From the NCBI GenBank assembly GCA_947493695.1, contig CANLSF010000002.1, positions 558,001 to 622,000 of the forward strand: a stretch of DNA of 64,000 bases. Reading direction: 5' to 3'. The position numbers and the translations under genes are program-made. The stretch comes from an uncultured Kiloniellaceae bacterium (GTDB lineage: Bacteria; Pseudomonadota; Alphaproteobacteria; Kiloniellales; Kiloniellaceae). The notes below the pieces were generated by a model. It was not told where the DNA came from and made no database searches. It saw only the letters and a program-made list of their open reading frames with translations. Below, in pieces: positions 34,767-43,367 of this stretch (positions are counted from its first letter, which is position 1; every line of letters begins with the position of its first letter).

Positions 34767-37025
34767 TTATGCCGAAGCGATGGCTTCCAGTCCGGCAAGG
34801 ATAGGCTTGCGGGCCAGATTCTCCGTGCCTAGAGCCGTGAAAAGAAGCTTCTTCGCTTCGGAGCTCTGCCTGCAGGCTTCGGCCAGATTACTGGAAAAGC
34901 CCTCTTCCAGGAGGATCGCGATGCTTTGTGCCAGGTTTTCCGGGGATTCACTGGCAAGCGCCCGATCCAGGACCGCTTGACGCACAAAAGAAGACTCATC
35001 GCGCAGAGCCGCAAGAATGCGTTCGGTGGGCAAGGACGTAATAGCGCGCAAAGCGGCAGCGCGCACCACGACGTCCGGGTCATCAAGAAGTGCTTCCAGT
35101 TCCTTTTCGCCGTGCGGCGCAGACTTCGCAACCGCCTGGGCTGCATAACCCCTGATCAAAGGACTTTCATCGCCCAGGCCTTTGATCAAAACCGGCAAGA
35201 GGTTCTCAGACAGTGCTAAGGCTTCGGAACGTTGCACTAGAGTCCCAAAGGCTGCGATCCGAAGTGGAAGCTCCTCCGCCTCCGCCGCCTGGCAAAGTAC
35301 CTGCTCAAGGTCTTCGCCACGGCAATCCGCCGCAACCCGCATCGCCACGAGACGCAGATCCATGGCGAAGTTATCAGGACCGTCGACCGCAACGCGGCGC
35401 TTCTGCTTACCGCCTTTCCGCGGTGAACCGTTTGGCGCATCACCTGAGCGCGGACTCACGATCCGGTCTTCAGTATCCGTCGAGATTGTCTGAATTGCCG
35501 CCAGCGTCGATTTCGGAAAGTCGACATCGATCACGTTACTTTCTTCACCCTGATCACGCTCAGGAGTTTCGTCGTCCCGAGCCCCTTCGGTCTTTTCAAC
35601 CTCTTCTCCCCGCGCCAACCGGGCCCGAACATCATCATCTGAGAGAATATCGCCGTCCTGCGAGAGCGTGATCCGTTGGGACGCGACCTCCTCGACCTTC
35701 GAGGCCTCAAGGGGCGCCTCTTCTTCAACGGCACGGACAGGTTGGCGGATTTCGTCGGCCGCGAATTCGCCTGAAATGGCGCCCACCAAAACCCGGCGCG
35801 CCGACTGCGCAATCGCATCATCCGTCCCTTTGGAGAGGGCCGCGAGCGAGGTCAGTGCCGAAGCGCGGATTTGCCTGGTATTGTCGCTGACGCAGGTTTT
35901 TAGTACGGTAACCACTGCATCCAACGGCAGACCCTTGAGGGCCCGTAGCGCGGCAATTCGGACTTCCAGCGCGCGTTCGGCGTCGCAGGCGATTTCGCAG
36001 AGCGGTGCGTGCGACGCCGCGCCACAGGCCCGCGGAACGTATTGGGCACAGCAGGCCGCCAGCACGGGGCCCGAGGATAACATCCAGGCTTGAATATTGG
36101 CCGCAAGATCTTCCGAGATTTCAAAGTCCGGTTTGGCAAGAAGCGCTTCGAGCGCAGCCGCGCGCACCTCCTCATTCCGGTCCTCAAGGGCAGCCAACGC
36201 GATGTCCTGCCGTTCTCCCGCAAAGGTCTCGACAACTCCACAGCGGACAAGGTGGCTGGGGTCTTCCCGCAGCAAGCGCTCGACCCATGGACTCTCCGCG
36301 TCAAGACAGCCAAGCGCAAGACGGCGCACCTCTGGACTGGCGTCCTGAATCAGGAACTCAACGCGTGGCAGGAGAACCTCTCGATTGGCTTTAGTCAGGG
36401 CGACCAGCGCCTGTTCGCGAACCCGCGCGCTACTGTCGTGCAGCAGACCCAGGAGTGTCGTGATACCGCTCTCGGGAATTTTCGCCAGCGCCGCAAAGAC
36501 AACGTCGTCGAGCTCCTGACCCATCTCATCTTCACGGGCGAGCAACAGCTCCTCAACAGCCTCTTGCGCGGCAATGTCACCCAGTGCGCAAATAGCGGCA
36601 AGCTGAACATCGAGCCAGTCATCCCACATACCGGCTTCGTCTTCCCAGGCAACATCGTGACTGCAGCGGTCTTTCGCCAACGCCATAAGAAGCGGCGCGC
36701 ACGCAGCATCCTGCACTTGGGCCAGGGCCTCAATCGCCAGGATCTTGACTTCCTTGACCGGATCGCCAAGCAAAGAGCGTCGAAGCGCATCCGCATCCTC
36801 AGGCCGTGCACAGCGGACCAGCGCAAACATCGCATCGGTCCGCACGTCCGGATCTTCATCGAGAAGCGCCTCGACAAGATCAGGCGCGGCGGACTTGTCA
36901 CCCAGCGCTGCGAGTGCTCTGGCGGCAGCGCATCGCACCACCTCATCCTCGGATTTCAATCGATGCAGAACGACATCGACTGGCTCGGGAGAAACCTTTG
37001 GCAGCAGATTCTCGGCGATCATCAC
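34767..37025 (-). CDS. HEAT-repeat scaffold protein
   Basis: GTG at 37025 lies 7 bases after AAGGAGGA; the next codon is ATG (37022). The 752-residue protein is built of short helical repeats: residues 10-420 and 560-750 hold at least twelve HEAT/PBS-lyase-like units (typical: DPDVRTDAMFALVRC, EVRAAALEALLAKP, LIRGYAAQAVAKSA). Between them (about 430-550) is an acidic, low-complexity linker (VEEEAPLEASKVEEV). No catalytic site or export signal is seen, so it should be a cytoplasmic binding or assembly factor. It lies just downstream of the molybdoenzyme operon, separated from it by the strong hairpin at 37219-37263. A role in maturation of that enzyme is possible but unproven. Confidence 0.85.
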   Translation of the reverse strand: MMIAENLLPKVSPEPVDVVLHRLKSEDEVVRCAAARALAALGDKSAAPDLVEALLDEDPDVRTDAMFALVRCARPEDADALRRSLLGDPVKEVKILAIEALAQVQDAACAPLLMALAKDRCSHDVAWEDEAGMWDDWLDVQLAAICALGDIAAQEAVEELLLAREDEMGQELDDVVFAALAKIPESGITTLLGLLHDSSARVREQALVALTKANREVLLPRVEFLIQDASPEVRRLALGCLDAESPWVERLLREDPSHLVRCGVVETFAGERQDIALAALEDRNEEVRAAALEALLAKPDFEISEDLAANIQAWMLSSGPVLAACCAQYVPRACGAASHAPLCEIACDAERALEVRIAALRALKGLPLDAVVTVLKTCVSDNTRQIRASALTSLAALSKGTDDAIAQSARRVLVGAISGEFAADEIRQPVRAVEEEAPLEASKVEEVASQRITLSQDGDILSDDDVRARLARGEEVEKTEGARDDETPERDQGEESNVIDVDFPKSTLAAIQTISTDTEDRIVSPRSGDAPNGSPRKGGKQKRRVAVDGPDNFAMDLRLVAMRVAADCRGEDLEQVLCQAAEAEELPLRIAAFGTLVQRSEALALSENLLPVLIKGLGDESPLIRGYAAQAVAKSAPHGEKELEALLDDPDVVVRAAALRAITSLPTERILAALRDESSFVRQAVLDRALASESPENLAQSIAILLEEGFSSNLAEACRQSSEAKKLLFTALGTENLARKPILAGLEAIASA

Positions 37026-37218
37026 GGCGGACTCCTCCTTATCGGTTCATTGGGTTAAGGCGCATAAACGACGGTGATCCCGATCGCATTATGAGATCTC
37101 AACCCTGAAGGCGGCTCGCACTCCTGATCAGCTCCGTCAAGAGTGATCGCGCACTGGAGACTGATTGTTTTCACGCTCCCGTAAAAACGTGAAACAGCCT
37201 CATTTTTGTATAAAATCA

Positions 37219-37263
37219 AAGGGCGGTCGCTCCTGACATGGCAGGCCAGGAGCGACCGCCCTT
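37219..37263 (-). terminator. Strong terminator-like hairpin after idr operon
   Basis: Perfect 17-bp arms (AAGGGCGGTCGCTCCTG at 37219-37235 and its complement at 37247-37263) enclose an 11-base loop. On the minus strand it starts 10 bp after the stop of the molybdopterin gene and is followed by TTGATTTTATAC, so it can end the operon. It separates the operon from the HEAT-repeat gene. Confidence 0.85.
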
Positions 37264-37273
37264 GCAGATAAAA

Positions 37274-39949
37274 TCAGGCAATATCCCGACGGGCAAAAGA
37301 CATGGAACGGAACTGCTTTTTGTAGGGGCTCTCACCCAAACGCCGCACCTGTCCAATACCCATCTTGTAATTGTAATTGCCGCTGATCCAGTCGACGACC
37401 CGCCCGGCCAGCGCGTTTGCCGGCTGGCTGGTGTGCAGGAAGTCCATGTAGCCGACACCCTTCTTCACGGCAGGCGTCACCATGGCAACCGCGGTAATCG
37501 CCGCTTTGGTCAATTCGATATGACCGTTCTCCAGCAAGGAGGCAAAATCGAAGTCATCGCCCTCGATACCGATGATGGTGTCTTTCTGAACCGGGATCCG
37601 GTCGGAATAGAGCATGACGTAGTCGCCTGATTCGACACCATACTTCTCGGCATCTTCAGGATGCAGCTCGATCCAGTTTTCCGGCCAACGCTGGACGATG
37701 TACGGGCGGCGGCGGTCATCGTAACCGGACTGCCAGCGCTCGTTGATCCGGCCAGACGTCATCCAGATTTCGCCCTCGCGGGGCTTCAGCCACTCCCAGT
37801 AACTGGAGAAGAGACTCCAGGGTGCTTTTTGCAGGTTGCACTTACCGGTCTGGGTGTTGAAATGGGTCAGCTTCTTATTGAAGACGGTGCCACCGGCCGG
37901 GCCATTTTCAGGCAGAACACGATTGATGTCGTGAAGACGTTTGGTTTCCTCCAAGGTTCCGTCCGCCCGCATCAGGACAGGTCCCTGAATGCCGTTGGTG
38001 CCGAACTCACCGAGCTTCTCGTGAAGGGTCTTGCCTTCGCGGTGCGCGGCAACCTTGACCATATGGAAGTCCTTGCGCGATCCACGTGACCGGCGCGAGC
38101 CTTCCTCCAGAACCTCGTTGGAGTTTTTCCAGTCGAAGCCTTCGAAGCCCATTTTCTTCGAGAGCTGCGCGATGATCCACCAATCCGGCTTCGCCTCACC
38201 CGGCGCATCGTAGAATTTCGGGTAAAGCCGGATACGCCGTTCACCGTTGGCACGGGTGAAGGTTTCTTCGCCCCAGCCCGACGCCGGGAAGACGATGTCC
38301 GCATAGCGTGCGCCAATAGGATCAACCAGATAGATATCCTGATCCCACACGACCATACCGCCGGAGTCAGCACGTCTCTTCAAGGTCTCGATAATCTCGG
38401 CCTTGTCAAAAGACTGTACCTGGTGCGGATTGCGGGTGGTCAGTTCATCGAACTTGGACTGCAGTGACTGCGAACCAAGCATGGCCTGCACCCAGGTGGT
38501 GCCGATGACGTGTGCCAGACGCGTGTGACCCGATATGAGGTAGCGGTCGGTGTCCATGGCGCGCCGGCGGCGTCCCGGCAGTTTTTCCGGGCTTTTGTTG
38601 CGCGGATAGGAACCGCCGCGCAGACCGCCGCGTTGATGTCCGCCCGCACGGCCGATGACCTGGCCAGGACGGCCACCACAGCCGCAGATGATACCAAGCG
38701 AGGAAATCGCGTTGGTGTTGCCGGTGTTGTTGGACCAGTAGAAGCCCTTTTCGATCATGATCGAGGTCTTGGGCCGGGTTCCGTCCGCTTTCGGCTTCGC
38801 CATCCACTCGGCGGCTTTATAGATCTTCTCAACGTCGATCTGGGCAATCTCGGCGGCTTTTTCAGGCTCGGCATAGTCCTGTTCGAGCAACCACTTCTTC
38901 CAGTCCTCGAAACCGTCGGTCTGGAACTTGCCCCAGGTCGTGCGCCACTGCCAGGGCGTGTTACGGGTGCCCTGTCCGAACCCGGAAGAGCTTTCCCACT
39001 TGGAGTTGACCCAGTTCTGGATCCATTCCGCGTCTTCCCAGCCCTTCTCGACAATCACACGGGCAATCGCCAGAACCACAGGCAGATCGGTGCCCGGCTG
39101 GATGTCGATCAACATGCCGCCGTTCTTCTCGGCATAGGCAACACCGGCAGTCCGGCGCGGCAGAAGGAAGATGGTCTTCTGGCCGTTCTGAATGCCCGGC
39201 ATGATCCAGTCCGTGAAGAGAATCGTCTTGGACTCATAGGGATCCGTGCCGCACATCAGCAGGGTGTCGGCGTCGCGCCAGTCCTCGTAGCTGGGTCCGA
39301 AATTGTCAAAACCGGCATCCCGAAAACCGGGCGTCGAGGTGACATCGGACGGCGTATCGTGGAAGGTGAAGTTGGCCGTTGAGATATTGCGCAGCGCGTA
39401 CTTGGTAATGGCGTAGGTGTTCTCCATGTAACCGTAGGAGAAGGTCTTCACGCCGTAGGCATTGGTGCCGTGCTTCTCGAGCACATGCTTGCCGACTTCG
39501 GCGGCGATATCCAGCGCGAAGTCCCAGGTCACCGGCATCAGAACGCCGAACATCCGCACCATGGGGGACTTCAGACGATCACGTGTCGGGGTCTGTGGAT
39601 TGTAGACCTTCTGCGCGATCGCGCCGCCACGGATCGAAGAGTTACCCCTTGGATTGACGTGCTCGGTGTCCTTGTCGGGAATGATCACGACATGATGCGG
39701 TTCGCCGTTGTGCAGCACAATGTTGTGCTGAGTGGGTGCAACCCAGGCACCGAGAGGTGCGACCGGGAAATCTTCACCAAAAGCGTTCTGATCGGCAGCG
39801 GGACCGCCGACCTTGCCGCCGCGGACCGGCCAGCGGTAAACCTTGTAACCGCAGGCGACGATGCAGTAGTCGCACGCCGTGGTGATGACGTCCGCATCAG
39901 GCGGCGGCAGGGGAATCGATTCCTCGGGGACATAATATGGGGTGGACAT
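37274..39949 (-). CDS. idrA: Molybdopterin oxidoreductase, iodate reductase IdrA-like
   Basis: The ATG at 39949 follows GGAG. The 891-residue protein belongs to the AioA/IdrA branch of the DMSO reductase family. Cys26, Cys29 and Cys33 (ACDYCIVACGYKVYRW) give the C-x2-C-x3-C site of a 3Fe-4S-type cluster, and the fourth position near RGNSSIRGG offers Ser, not Cys. GRAGGHQRGGLRGG (about residues 430-445) corresponds to the active-site segment that reads GGHQ in arsenite oxidase. The protein has no signal peptide and would be exported folded with the TAT-tagged Rieske subunit. Co-encoded dihaem peroxidases and the absence of arsenic genes favour iodate reductase (IO3- as electron acceptor) over arsenite oxidase. 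Confidence 0.82.
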   Translation of the reverse strand: MSTPYYVPEESIPLPPPDADVITTACDYCIVACGYKVYRWPVRGGKVGGPAADQNAFGEDFPVAPLGAWVAPTQHNIVLHNGEPHHVVIIPDKDTEHVNPRGNSSIRGGAIAQKVYNPQTPTRDRLKSPMVRMFGVLMPVTWDFALDIAAEVGKHVLEKHGTNAYGVKTFSYGYMENTYAITKYALRNISTANFTFHDTPSDVTSTPGFRDAGFDNFGPSYEDWRDADTLLMCGTDPYESKTILFTDWIMPGIQNGQKTIFLLPRRTAGVAYAEKNGGMLIDIQPGTDLPVVLAIARVIVEKGWEDAEWIQNWVNSKWESSSGFGQGTRNTPWQWRTTWGKFQTDGFEDWKKWLLEQDYAEPEKAAEIAQIDVEKIYKAAEWMAKPKADGTRPKTSIMIEKGFYWSNNTGNTNAISSLGIICGCGGRPGQVIGRAGGHQRGGLRGGSYPRNKSPEKLPGRRRRAMDTDRYLISGHTRLAHVIGTTWVQAMLGSQSLQSKFDELTTRNPHQVQSFDKAEIIETLKRRADSGGMVVWDQDIYLVDPIGARYADIVFPASGWGEETFTRANGERRIRLYPKFYDAPGEAKPDWWIIAQLSKKMGFEGFDWKNSNEVLEEGSRRSRGSRKDFHMVKVAAHREGKTLHEKLGEFGTNGIQGPVLMRADGTLEETKRLHDINRVLPENGPAGGTVFNKKLTHFNTQTGKCNLQKAPWSLFSSYWEWLKPREGEIWMTSGRINERWQSGYDDRRRPYIVQRWPENWIELHPEDAEKYGVESGDYVMLYSDRIPVQKDTIIGIEGDDFDFASLLENGHIELTKAAITAVAMVTPAVKKGVGYMDFLHTSQPANALAGRVVDWISGNYNYKMGIGQVRRLGESPYKKQFRSMSFARRDIA

Positions 39950-39961
39950 GGTTGCGTCTCC

Positions 39962-40546
39962 TTAGCCCTGAAGATTATCGAAACGGCCGTAGATCAGGCC
40001 AAACATACCGACGGCATAGATGTCGTCGCCCTCAAGCTCCAACAGCACCTGCGGCAGAGACTGATAAGCCTGGCCGGAAATAAAGATGCCGTGGCGGGTG
40101 AGGTCGAAGGTGGTCAAATGCAGAGGACAGGGACCCAGCGCCTTATCGGCCGCCTGGTAAGTGCCCTGCAAAGCGCCGCCCTGGTGGGTGCAGGTGTAGT
40201 TGAAGGCAACCACGTCCTTGTCGGGCCCAAGCCCGCCACCGGCCTCGTTACCGAGCTTGACCAGGATCGATTCCGCGTACTGCCCCTCATCGGGGTATTC
40301 GAAATCGAAAGGCTCGTCGACCTTCAGGGACGAAAGCTTGGTAATGAACTTCTTGGGGTAGGTCGCCACCACTGCCGGAGTCTGTGACTCCGCCAGCCCT
40401 GGAATACCAACCATCACGATAGTGGTCGCAATACCGCCGGAAAGCAGAAAGCTGCGCCGGTTCATCAGACAAGACCGGGTGCCGGCCTTCTTCGCCTCGC
40501 CGTTTTCACCATTGATGGCAGCGGCTATACGGGGATCGATCGTCAT
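39962..40546 (-). CDS. idrB: Rieske 2Fe-2S subunit, IdrB-like, TAT exported
   Basis: This 194-residue small subunit would pass electrons to the molybdenum subunit. After a 28-residue N-terminal extension comes a twin-arginine signal, NRRSFLLSGGIATTIVMV. The Rieske motifs are Cys-Thr-His-Gln-Gly near residue 119 and Cys-Pro-Leu-His near 140 (CPLHLTTFD). The second motif lacks the extra cysteines that form a disulphide in bc1-type Rieske proteins, as in AioB. The stop lies 12 bp before the idrA ATG and the gene is on the same strand. The TAT signal can carry IdrA as a hitchhiker to the periplasm. Confidence 0.85.
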   Translation of the reverse strand: MTIDPRIAAAINGENGEAKKAGTRSCLMNRRSFLLSGGIATTIVMVGIPGLAESQTPAVVATYPKKFITKLSSLKVDEPFDFEYPDEGQYAESILVKLGNEAGGGLGPDKDVVAFNYTCTHQGGALQGTYQAADKALGPCPLHLTTFDLTRHGIFISGQAYQSLPQVLLELEGDDIYAVGMFGLIYGRFDNLQG

Positions 40547-40561
40547 CTCGTCCCACTCCTC

Positions 40562-41692
40562 TTAATTTTGAAGCGCTGCAGGCAGCGGTTCCATTACCGG
40601 AAGCTCCGGCTCTTCAATCAGAATTTCATCGCCCGAGAGTGACTCGAGGAAGGCAACCAGATCGTCGATTTCGACATCGCTGAGACCAAGCGGTTTGATC
40701 AGCGGGCTTTTGGTCTTGGCGAATTCGTTGGTACCGCCACCCTCGTTGTAGAACACCACCACATCGCGCAGAGTCTCGATCATGCCGTTGTGCATGTAGG
40801 GAAAGGTGTACTTGGTATAACGCAGACTGGGCGTCCGGAACTTGCCCTTGTGCTGTGCATCCTTGCTGCGGAAGTACAGACCGGGGTCGTCCTTGGTATT
40901 GCGGTAGAGTTCCTCATTCGAGCCCTTGGCGTAGAGTTCGAAGCGGAAGGTGATCTGTGCAAGCTCGTCTTCTTCCCAACCGGAATAAGGCGGCACACCG
41001 AGATTGTAATACTGCTGATCGGACAGCAGCGGCCCGTTGTGGCAAGCCACGCAGTTGCCCTTGCCGGTAAAGACTTCGAGACCGCGTTTCTGCTGGTCGG
41101 TCAGCGCCGCATCGTCACCGTTCATGTAATTATCGAATGGCGTATCCATCTGCACAAGCGTGCGTTCGAATGCGGCGATCGCCATATAAGCGTGACGGAC
41201 GTTGGGCCAGTCATCCCCAAAAACATCTGCAAAGCGTTCCCGATACTCGGGCACAAACGCCAGGCGCGCTTCCATCATATCGTCTTCGCCGTTGCCTGCG
41301 ACACCGCCGCGGGCTGCCGAACGCGCCTGCCCCTCGAGGGACTTGGATGCCCCCGCCAGGAAGAGGTTCGTGTAGTAAGCCGAGTTAATAATGGTCTGGC
41401 TGTTACGCCAATGGGTCGTGCCGGGATAACCGAAGCTGATCGGTGCCTGAATAGCCCAGCCTGCCTCGGGCAGGTGACAGGCCGAACACGGCATCGCGTA
41501 GTTGCCCGAAAGGATCGGATCGAAAAACAGCATCTTGCCGAGCTCGATCTTTGCATCCGTCATGGGATTATCGGCCGGGATCGGAGGTGGCCCGAGAGCC
41601 GCCAGGCCTTCCGGTCGATGGCCATCCGCCAGTGCAGGCACCGTCAAAAACGAAGCAAGCATGGCGGCAGTAAGTGTCCTGGATAAGGTCAT
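40562..41692 (-). CDS. Dihaem cytochrome c peroxidase, IdrP-like
   Basis: The ATG at 41692 (MTLSRTLTAAML) has GGAGG five to seven bases upstream; the in-frame ATG at 41704 overlaps the previous stop and is less likely. A Sec signal peptide ends near LTVPALADG. The 376-residue mature protein holds two c-type haem sites, CSACH (Cys69-His73) and CVACH (Cys214-His218), in the MauG/bacterial cytochrome c peroxidase family. Conserved SGNYAMPCSACHLPEAG and YMHNGMIETLRDVV are present. It should reduce hydrogen peroxide in the periplasm. Such peroxidases accompany IdrAB, where they are thought to remove H2O2 made during iodate reduction. Confidence 0.88.
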   Translation of the reverse strand: MTLSRTLTAAMLASFLTVPALADGHRPEGLAALGPPPIPADNPMTDAKIELGKMLFFDPILSGNYAMPCSACHLPEAGWAIQAPISFGYPGTTHWRNSQTIINSAYYTNLFLAGASKSLEGQARSAARGGVAGNGEDDMMEARLAFVPEYRERFADVFGDDWPNVRHAYMAIAAFERTLVQMDTPFDNYMNGDDAALTDQQKRGLEVFTGKGNCVACHNGPLLSDQQYYNLGVPPYSGWEEDELAQITFRFELYAKGSNEELYRNTKDDPGLYFRSKDAQHKGKFRTPSLRYTKYTFPYMHNGMIETLRDVVVFYNEGGGTNEFAKTKSPLIKPLGLSDVEIDDLVAFLESLSGDEILIEEPELPVMEPLPAALQN

Positions 41693-41703
41693 TGTCGCCT
41701 CCA

Positions 41704-42777
41704 TTAATTCTTCGTATCGCGCCAGTTTTCGATCAGCTCATAACCATAGTCATCAGCCCGCCAGACGTATTCGTCCGTATCGAAAGTCTCACCACTGAGC
41801 GATTGCAGAAAGGCGACCAGATCGGCTTTCTCGTTCGACGCCAGATCAAGCGGTTTCAGGCGCGCGTCCTTGAGCGGATCATCACCGCCGCCGGCATTGT
41901 AGAAATCAACAACATCCTCAAGCGTGGCCATGACACCATTGTGCATGTACGGCGCCGTCCAGGTCAGTTCGCGCAGGGTCGGCGTCAGGAAGCTGCGCTC
42001 CGTCCCCTCCCTGCGGGTGCGGACCCAGGCACCAACGTCCTCTCGCAAATTCATGTAGTTCTCAACACCCATGAACTTGGCATAAGTGACAAACGCGGAA
42101 TGCCGCTCCGGATCGCTCCAGATGTCCGGGTTGTTCGGAACACCGGTATTGTAAGTCGCGTCATCCGTGTAGCGCGTGCCGGAATGGCAGGCAGCGCAGC
42201 CGCCCTTGCCATTAAAGACTTCCTGCCCTCGCCTGGCCGACTCCGAAAGCGTACCTTCGTCAATGGGCGCATTACGCGAAACAATGGTCTTCATGAAGGC
42301 CTGAAGCGCATTCCGAGCGCCGCCGTTCGAAGGCTCCTTCATACCGGCCGTATTGAACATCTCCACATAAACAGGGTCCTGCTTCATGCGTTCCTGCATG
42401 ATCCGCATGTCCATGTTCATCATGTAGGTTTCCGTGATCATCTCACGGCTGACATCGTTCAGGTTCGTACCTAAACGGCCATCATGAAACCAGGCAGCGC
42501 GATAGCCGACATTGGCCAGGGTCGGCGAATTGCGGAAGTGTGCGGCGCCCGTATAGGCAGCCGACAGCGCCTCGCCATCTGTGAAGGCCTTGTCCGGCTG
42601 ATGACAGCTCGAACAGGCCAGAGTGGTATCGCCCGACAGTCTCGTATCATAGAACATCCGCTTACCGAGCTCGGCCAATTCGGGCTTGACCTCCATCGGC
42701 TTGAGCTGGCCCGTATCCTGGGCAAGCGCGGAACATCCGGCCAGCGCAGTACAGGCAAGGGTTAGCATCAGTCTCAT
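41704..42777 (-). CDS. Dihaem cytochrome c peroxidase, IdrP-like, possible lipoprotein
   Basis: The first gene of the operon. The ATG at 42777 follows GGGGAGA; an upstream TTG at 42783 is less good. The 357-residue protein has two haem c motifs, CSSCH (Cys55-His59) and CAACH (Cys194-His198), with the family segments LACSSCHQPDKAFTDG and PYMHNGVMATLEDVVDFYN. Its N terminus (MRLMLTLACTALAGCSAL) contains the lipobox LAGC at residues 12-15. It may thus be membrane-anchored, unlike its soluble-looking partner encoded next. Order in the operon is peroxidase, peroxidase, Rieske, molybdenum subunit. Promoter elements lie at 42833-42872. Confidence 0.88.
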   Translation of the reverse strand: MRLMLTLACTALAGCSALAQDTGQLKPMEVKPELAELGKRMFYDTRLSGDTTLACSSCHQPDKAFTDGEALSAAYTGAAHFRNSPTLANVGYRAAWFHDGRLGTNLNDVSREMITETYMMNMDMRIMQERMKQDPVYVEMFNTAGMKEPSNGGARNALQAFMKTIVSRNAPIDEGTLSESARRGQEVFNGKGGCAACHSGTRYTDDATYNTGVPNNPDIWSDPERHSAFVTYAKFMGVENYMNLREDVGAWVRTRREGTERSFLTPTLRELTWTAPYMHNGVMATLEDVVDFYNAGGGDDPLKDARLKPLDLASNEKADLVAFLQSLSGETFDTDEYVWRADDYGYELIENWRDTKN

Positions 42778-42858
42778 CGACAATCTCCCCGAAGCACAGC
42801 CGCGCAGAATGATGGCGGCTCGAAGCGGGAACTAGATAGAAAGGCTCCGAAACTGTAA

Positions 42859-42872
42859 TTGATTGAAATCAA
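42859..42872 (-). promoter_or_regulatory. FNR/DNR box and -10 element of idr operon
   Basis: TTGATTGAAATCAA is a perfect TTGAT-N4-ATCAA site. On the minus strand a TATCTA hexamer lies at 42838-42833. This places a start near 42826, about 40 bp from the box centre, the geometry of a class II FNR-activated promoter. The idr operon ATG is at 42777, leaving a leader of about 50 bases. Confidence 0.85.
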
Positions 42873-43044
42873 TCGGGGTCGCGAAATTGATCAAATATTA
42901 AAGTGCTCGTTATAGTTGATGCGCTAAAGCACCGGTATCTCTAAGAAATCGATTTTAAATTCAACGAAAAATCCTGAACGAATTTCTATAGGTTGCAATA
43001 ACACCAGTAAAGTTGCCCGTTTTTTTGAGCATTCGCTCCGCGAG

Positions 43045-43058
43045 TTGATGCAGATCAA
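43045..43058 (+). promoter_or_regulatory. FNR/DNR box and -10 element of crp-family gene
   Basis: TTGATGCAGATCAA is a second perfect TTGAT-N4-ATCAA site. A TATCTA hexamer follows at 43081-43086. A start seven bases later (43093) is 41.5 bp from the box centre, exactly the class II FNR spacing. The regulator gene begins at 43368, so the leader would be about 275 bases. It contains a perfect 15-base palindrome at 43220-43234 (CGATGCG-T-CGCATCG). Confidence 0.82.
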
Positions 43059-43367
43059 CGTGATTATTCTCAGGATTCGTTATCTAGGTCCTATTCCGAT
43101 CTTACGGGTTCATTTGATGGGTCAGAGGTAATTATCGGGCGCGTTACTTATCCGATTATTGCCTGTGACCCACCGTGAACCGGGGTCTTCTGTCTCCTGG
43201 ATGTGTTGTGTTTATCGACCGATGCGTCGCATCGAATGCCCCGCGCCGGACGGTACCGCATCGGCCTTCAAAACGCGCTGTGCCAGGAAAGAAAGTCATC
43301 CCCGGGCAAATGAACCCCGCAAGATCGAATGATGCTCCAACAGCACAACAAACTTTGGGGATGCGCA

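Noticed and set aside
36090-37058. Long open frames antisense to the HEAT-repeat gene and to hscC, KatG and the AGCS gene
   Set aside because: They mirror the codon structure of the real high-GC genes and lack ribosome sites.
37274-42777. Arsenite oxidase (AioBA) cluster
   Set aside because: The Rieske and large subunit genes fit by fold, but the two co-transcribed dihaem peroxidases and the lack of any arsenic gene fit iodate reductase better. The final call still needs a tree.
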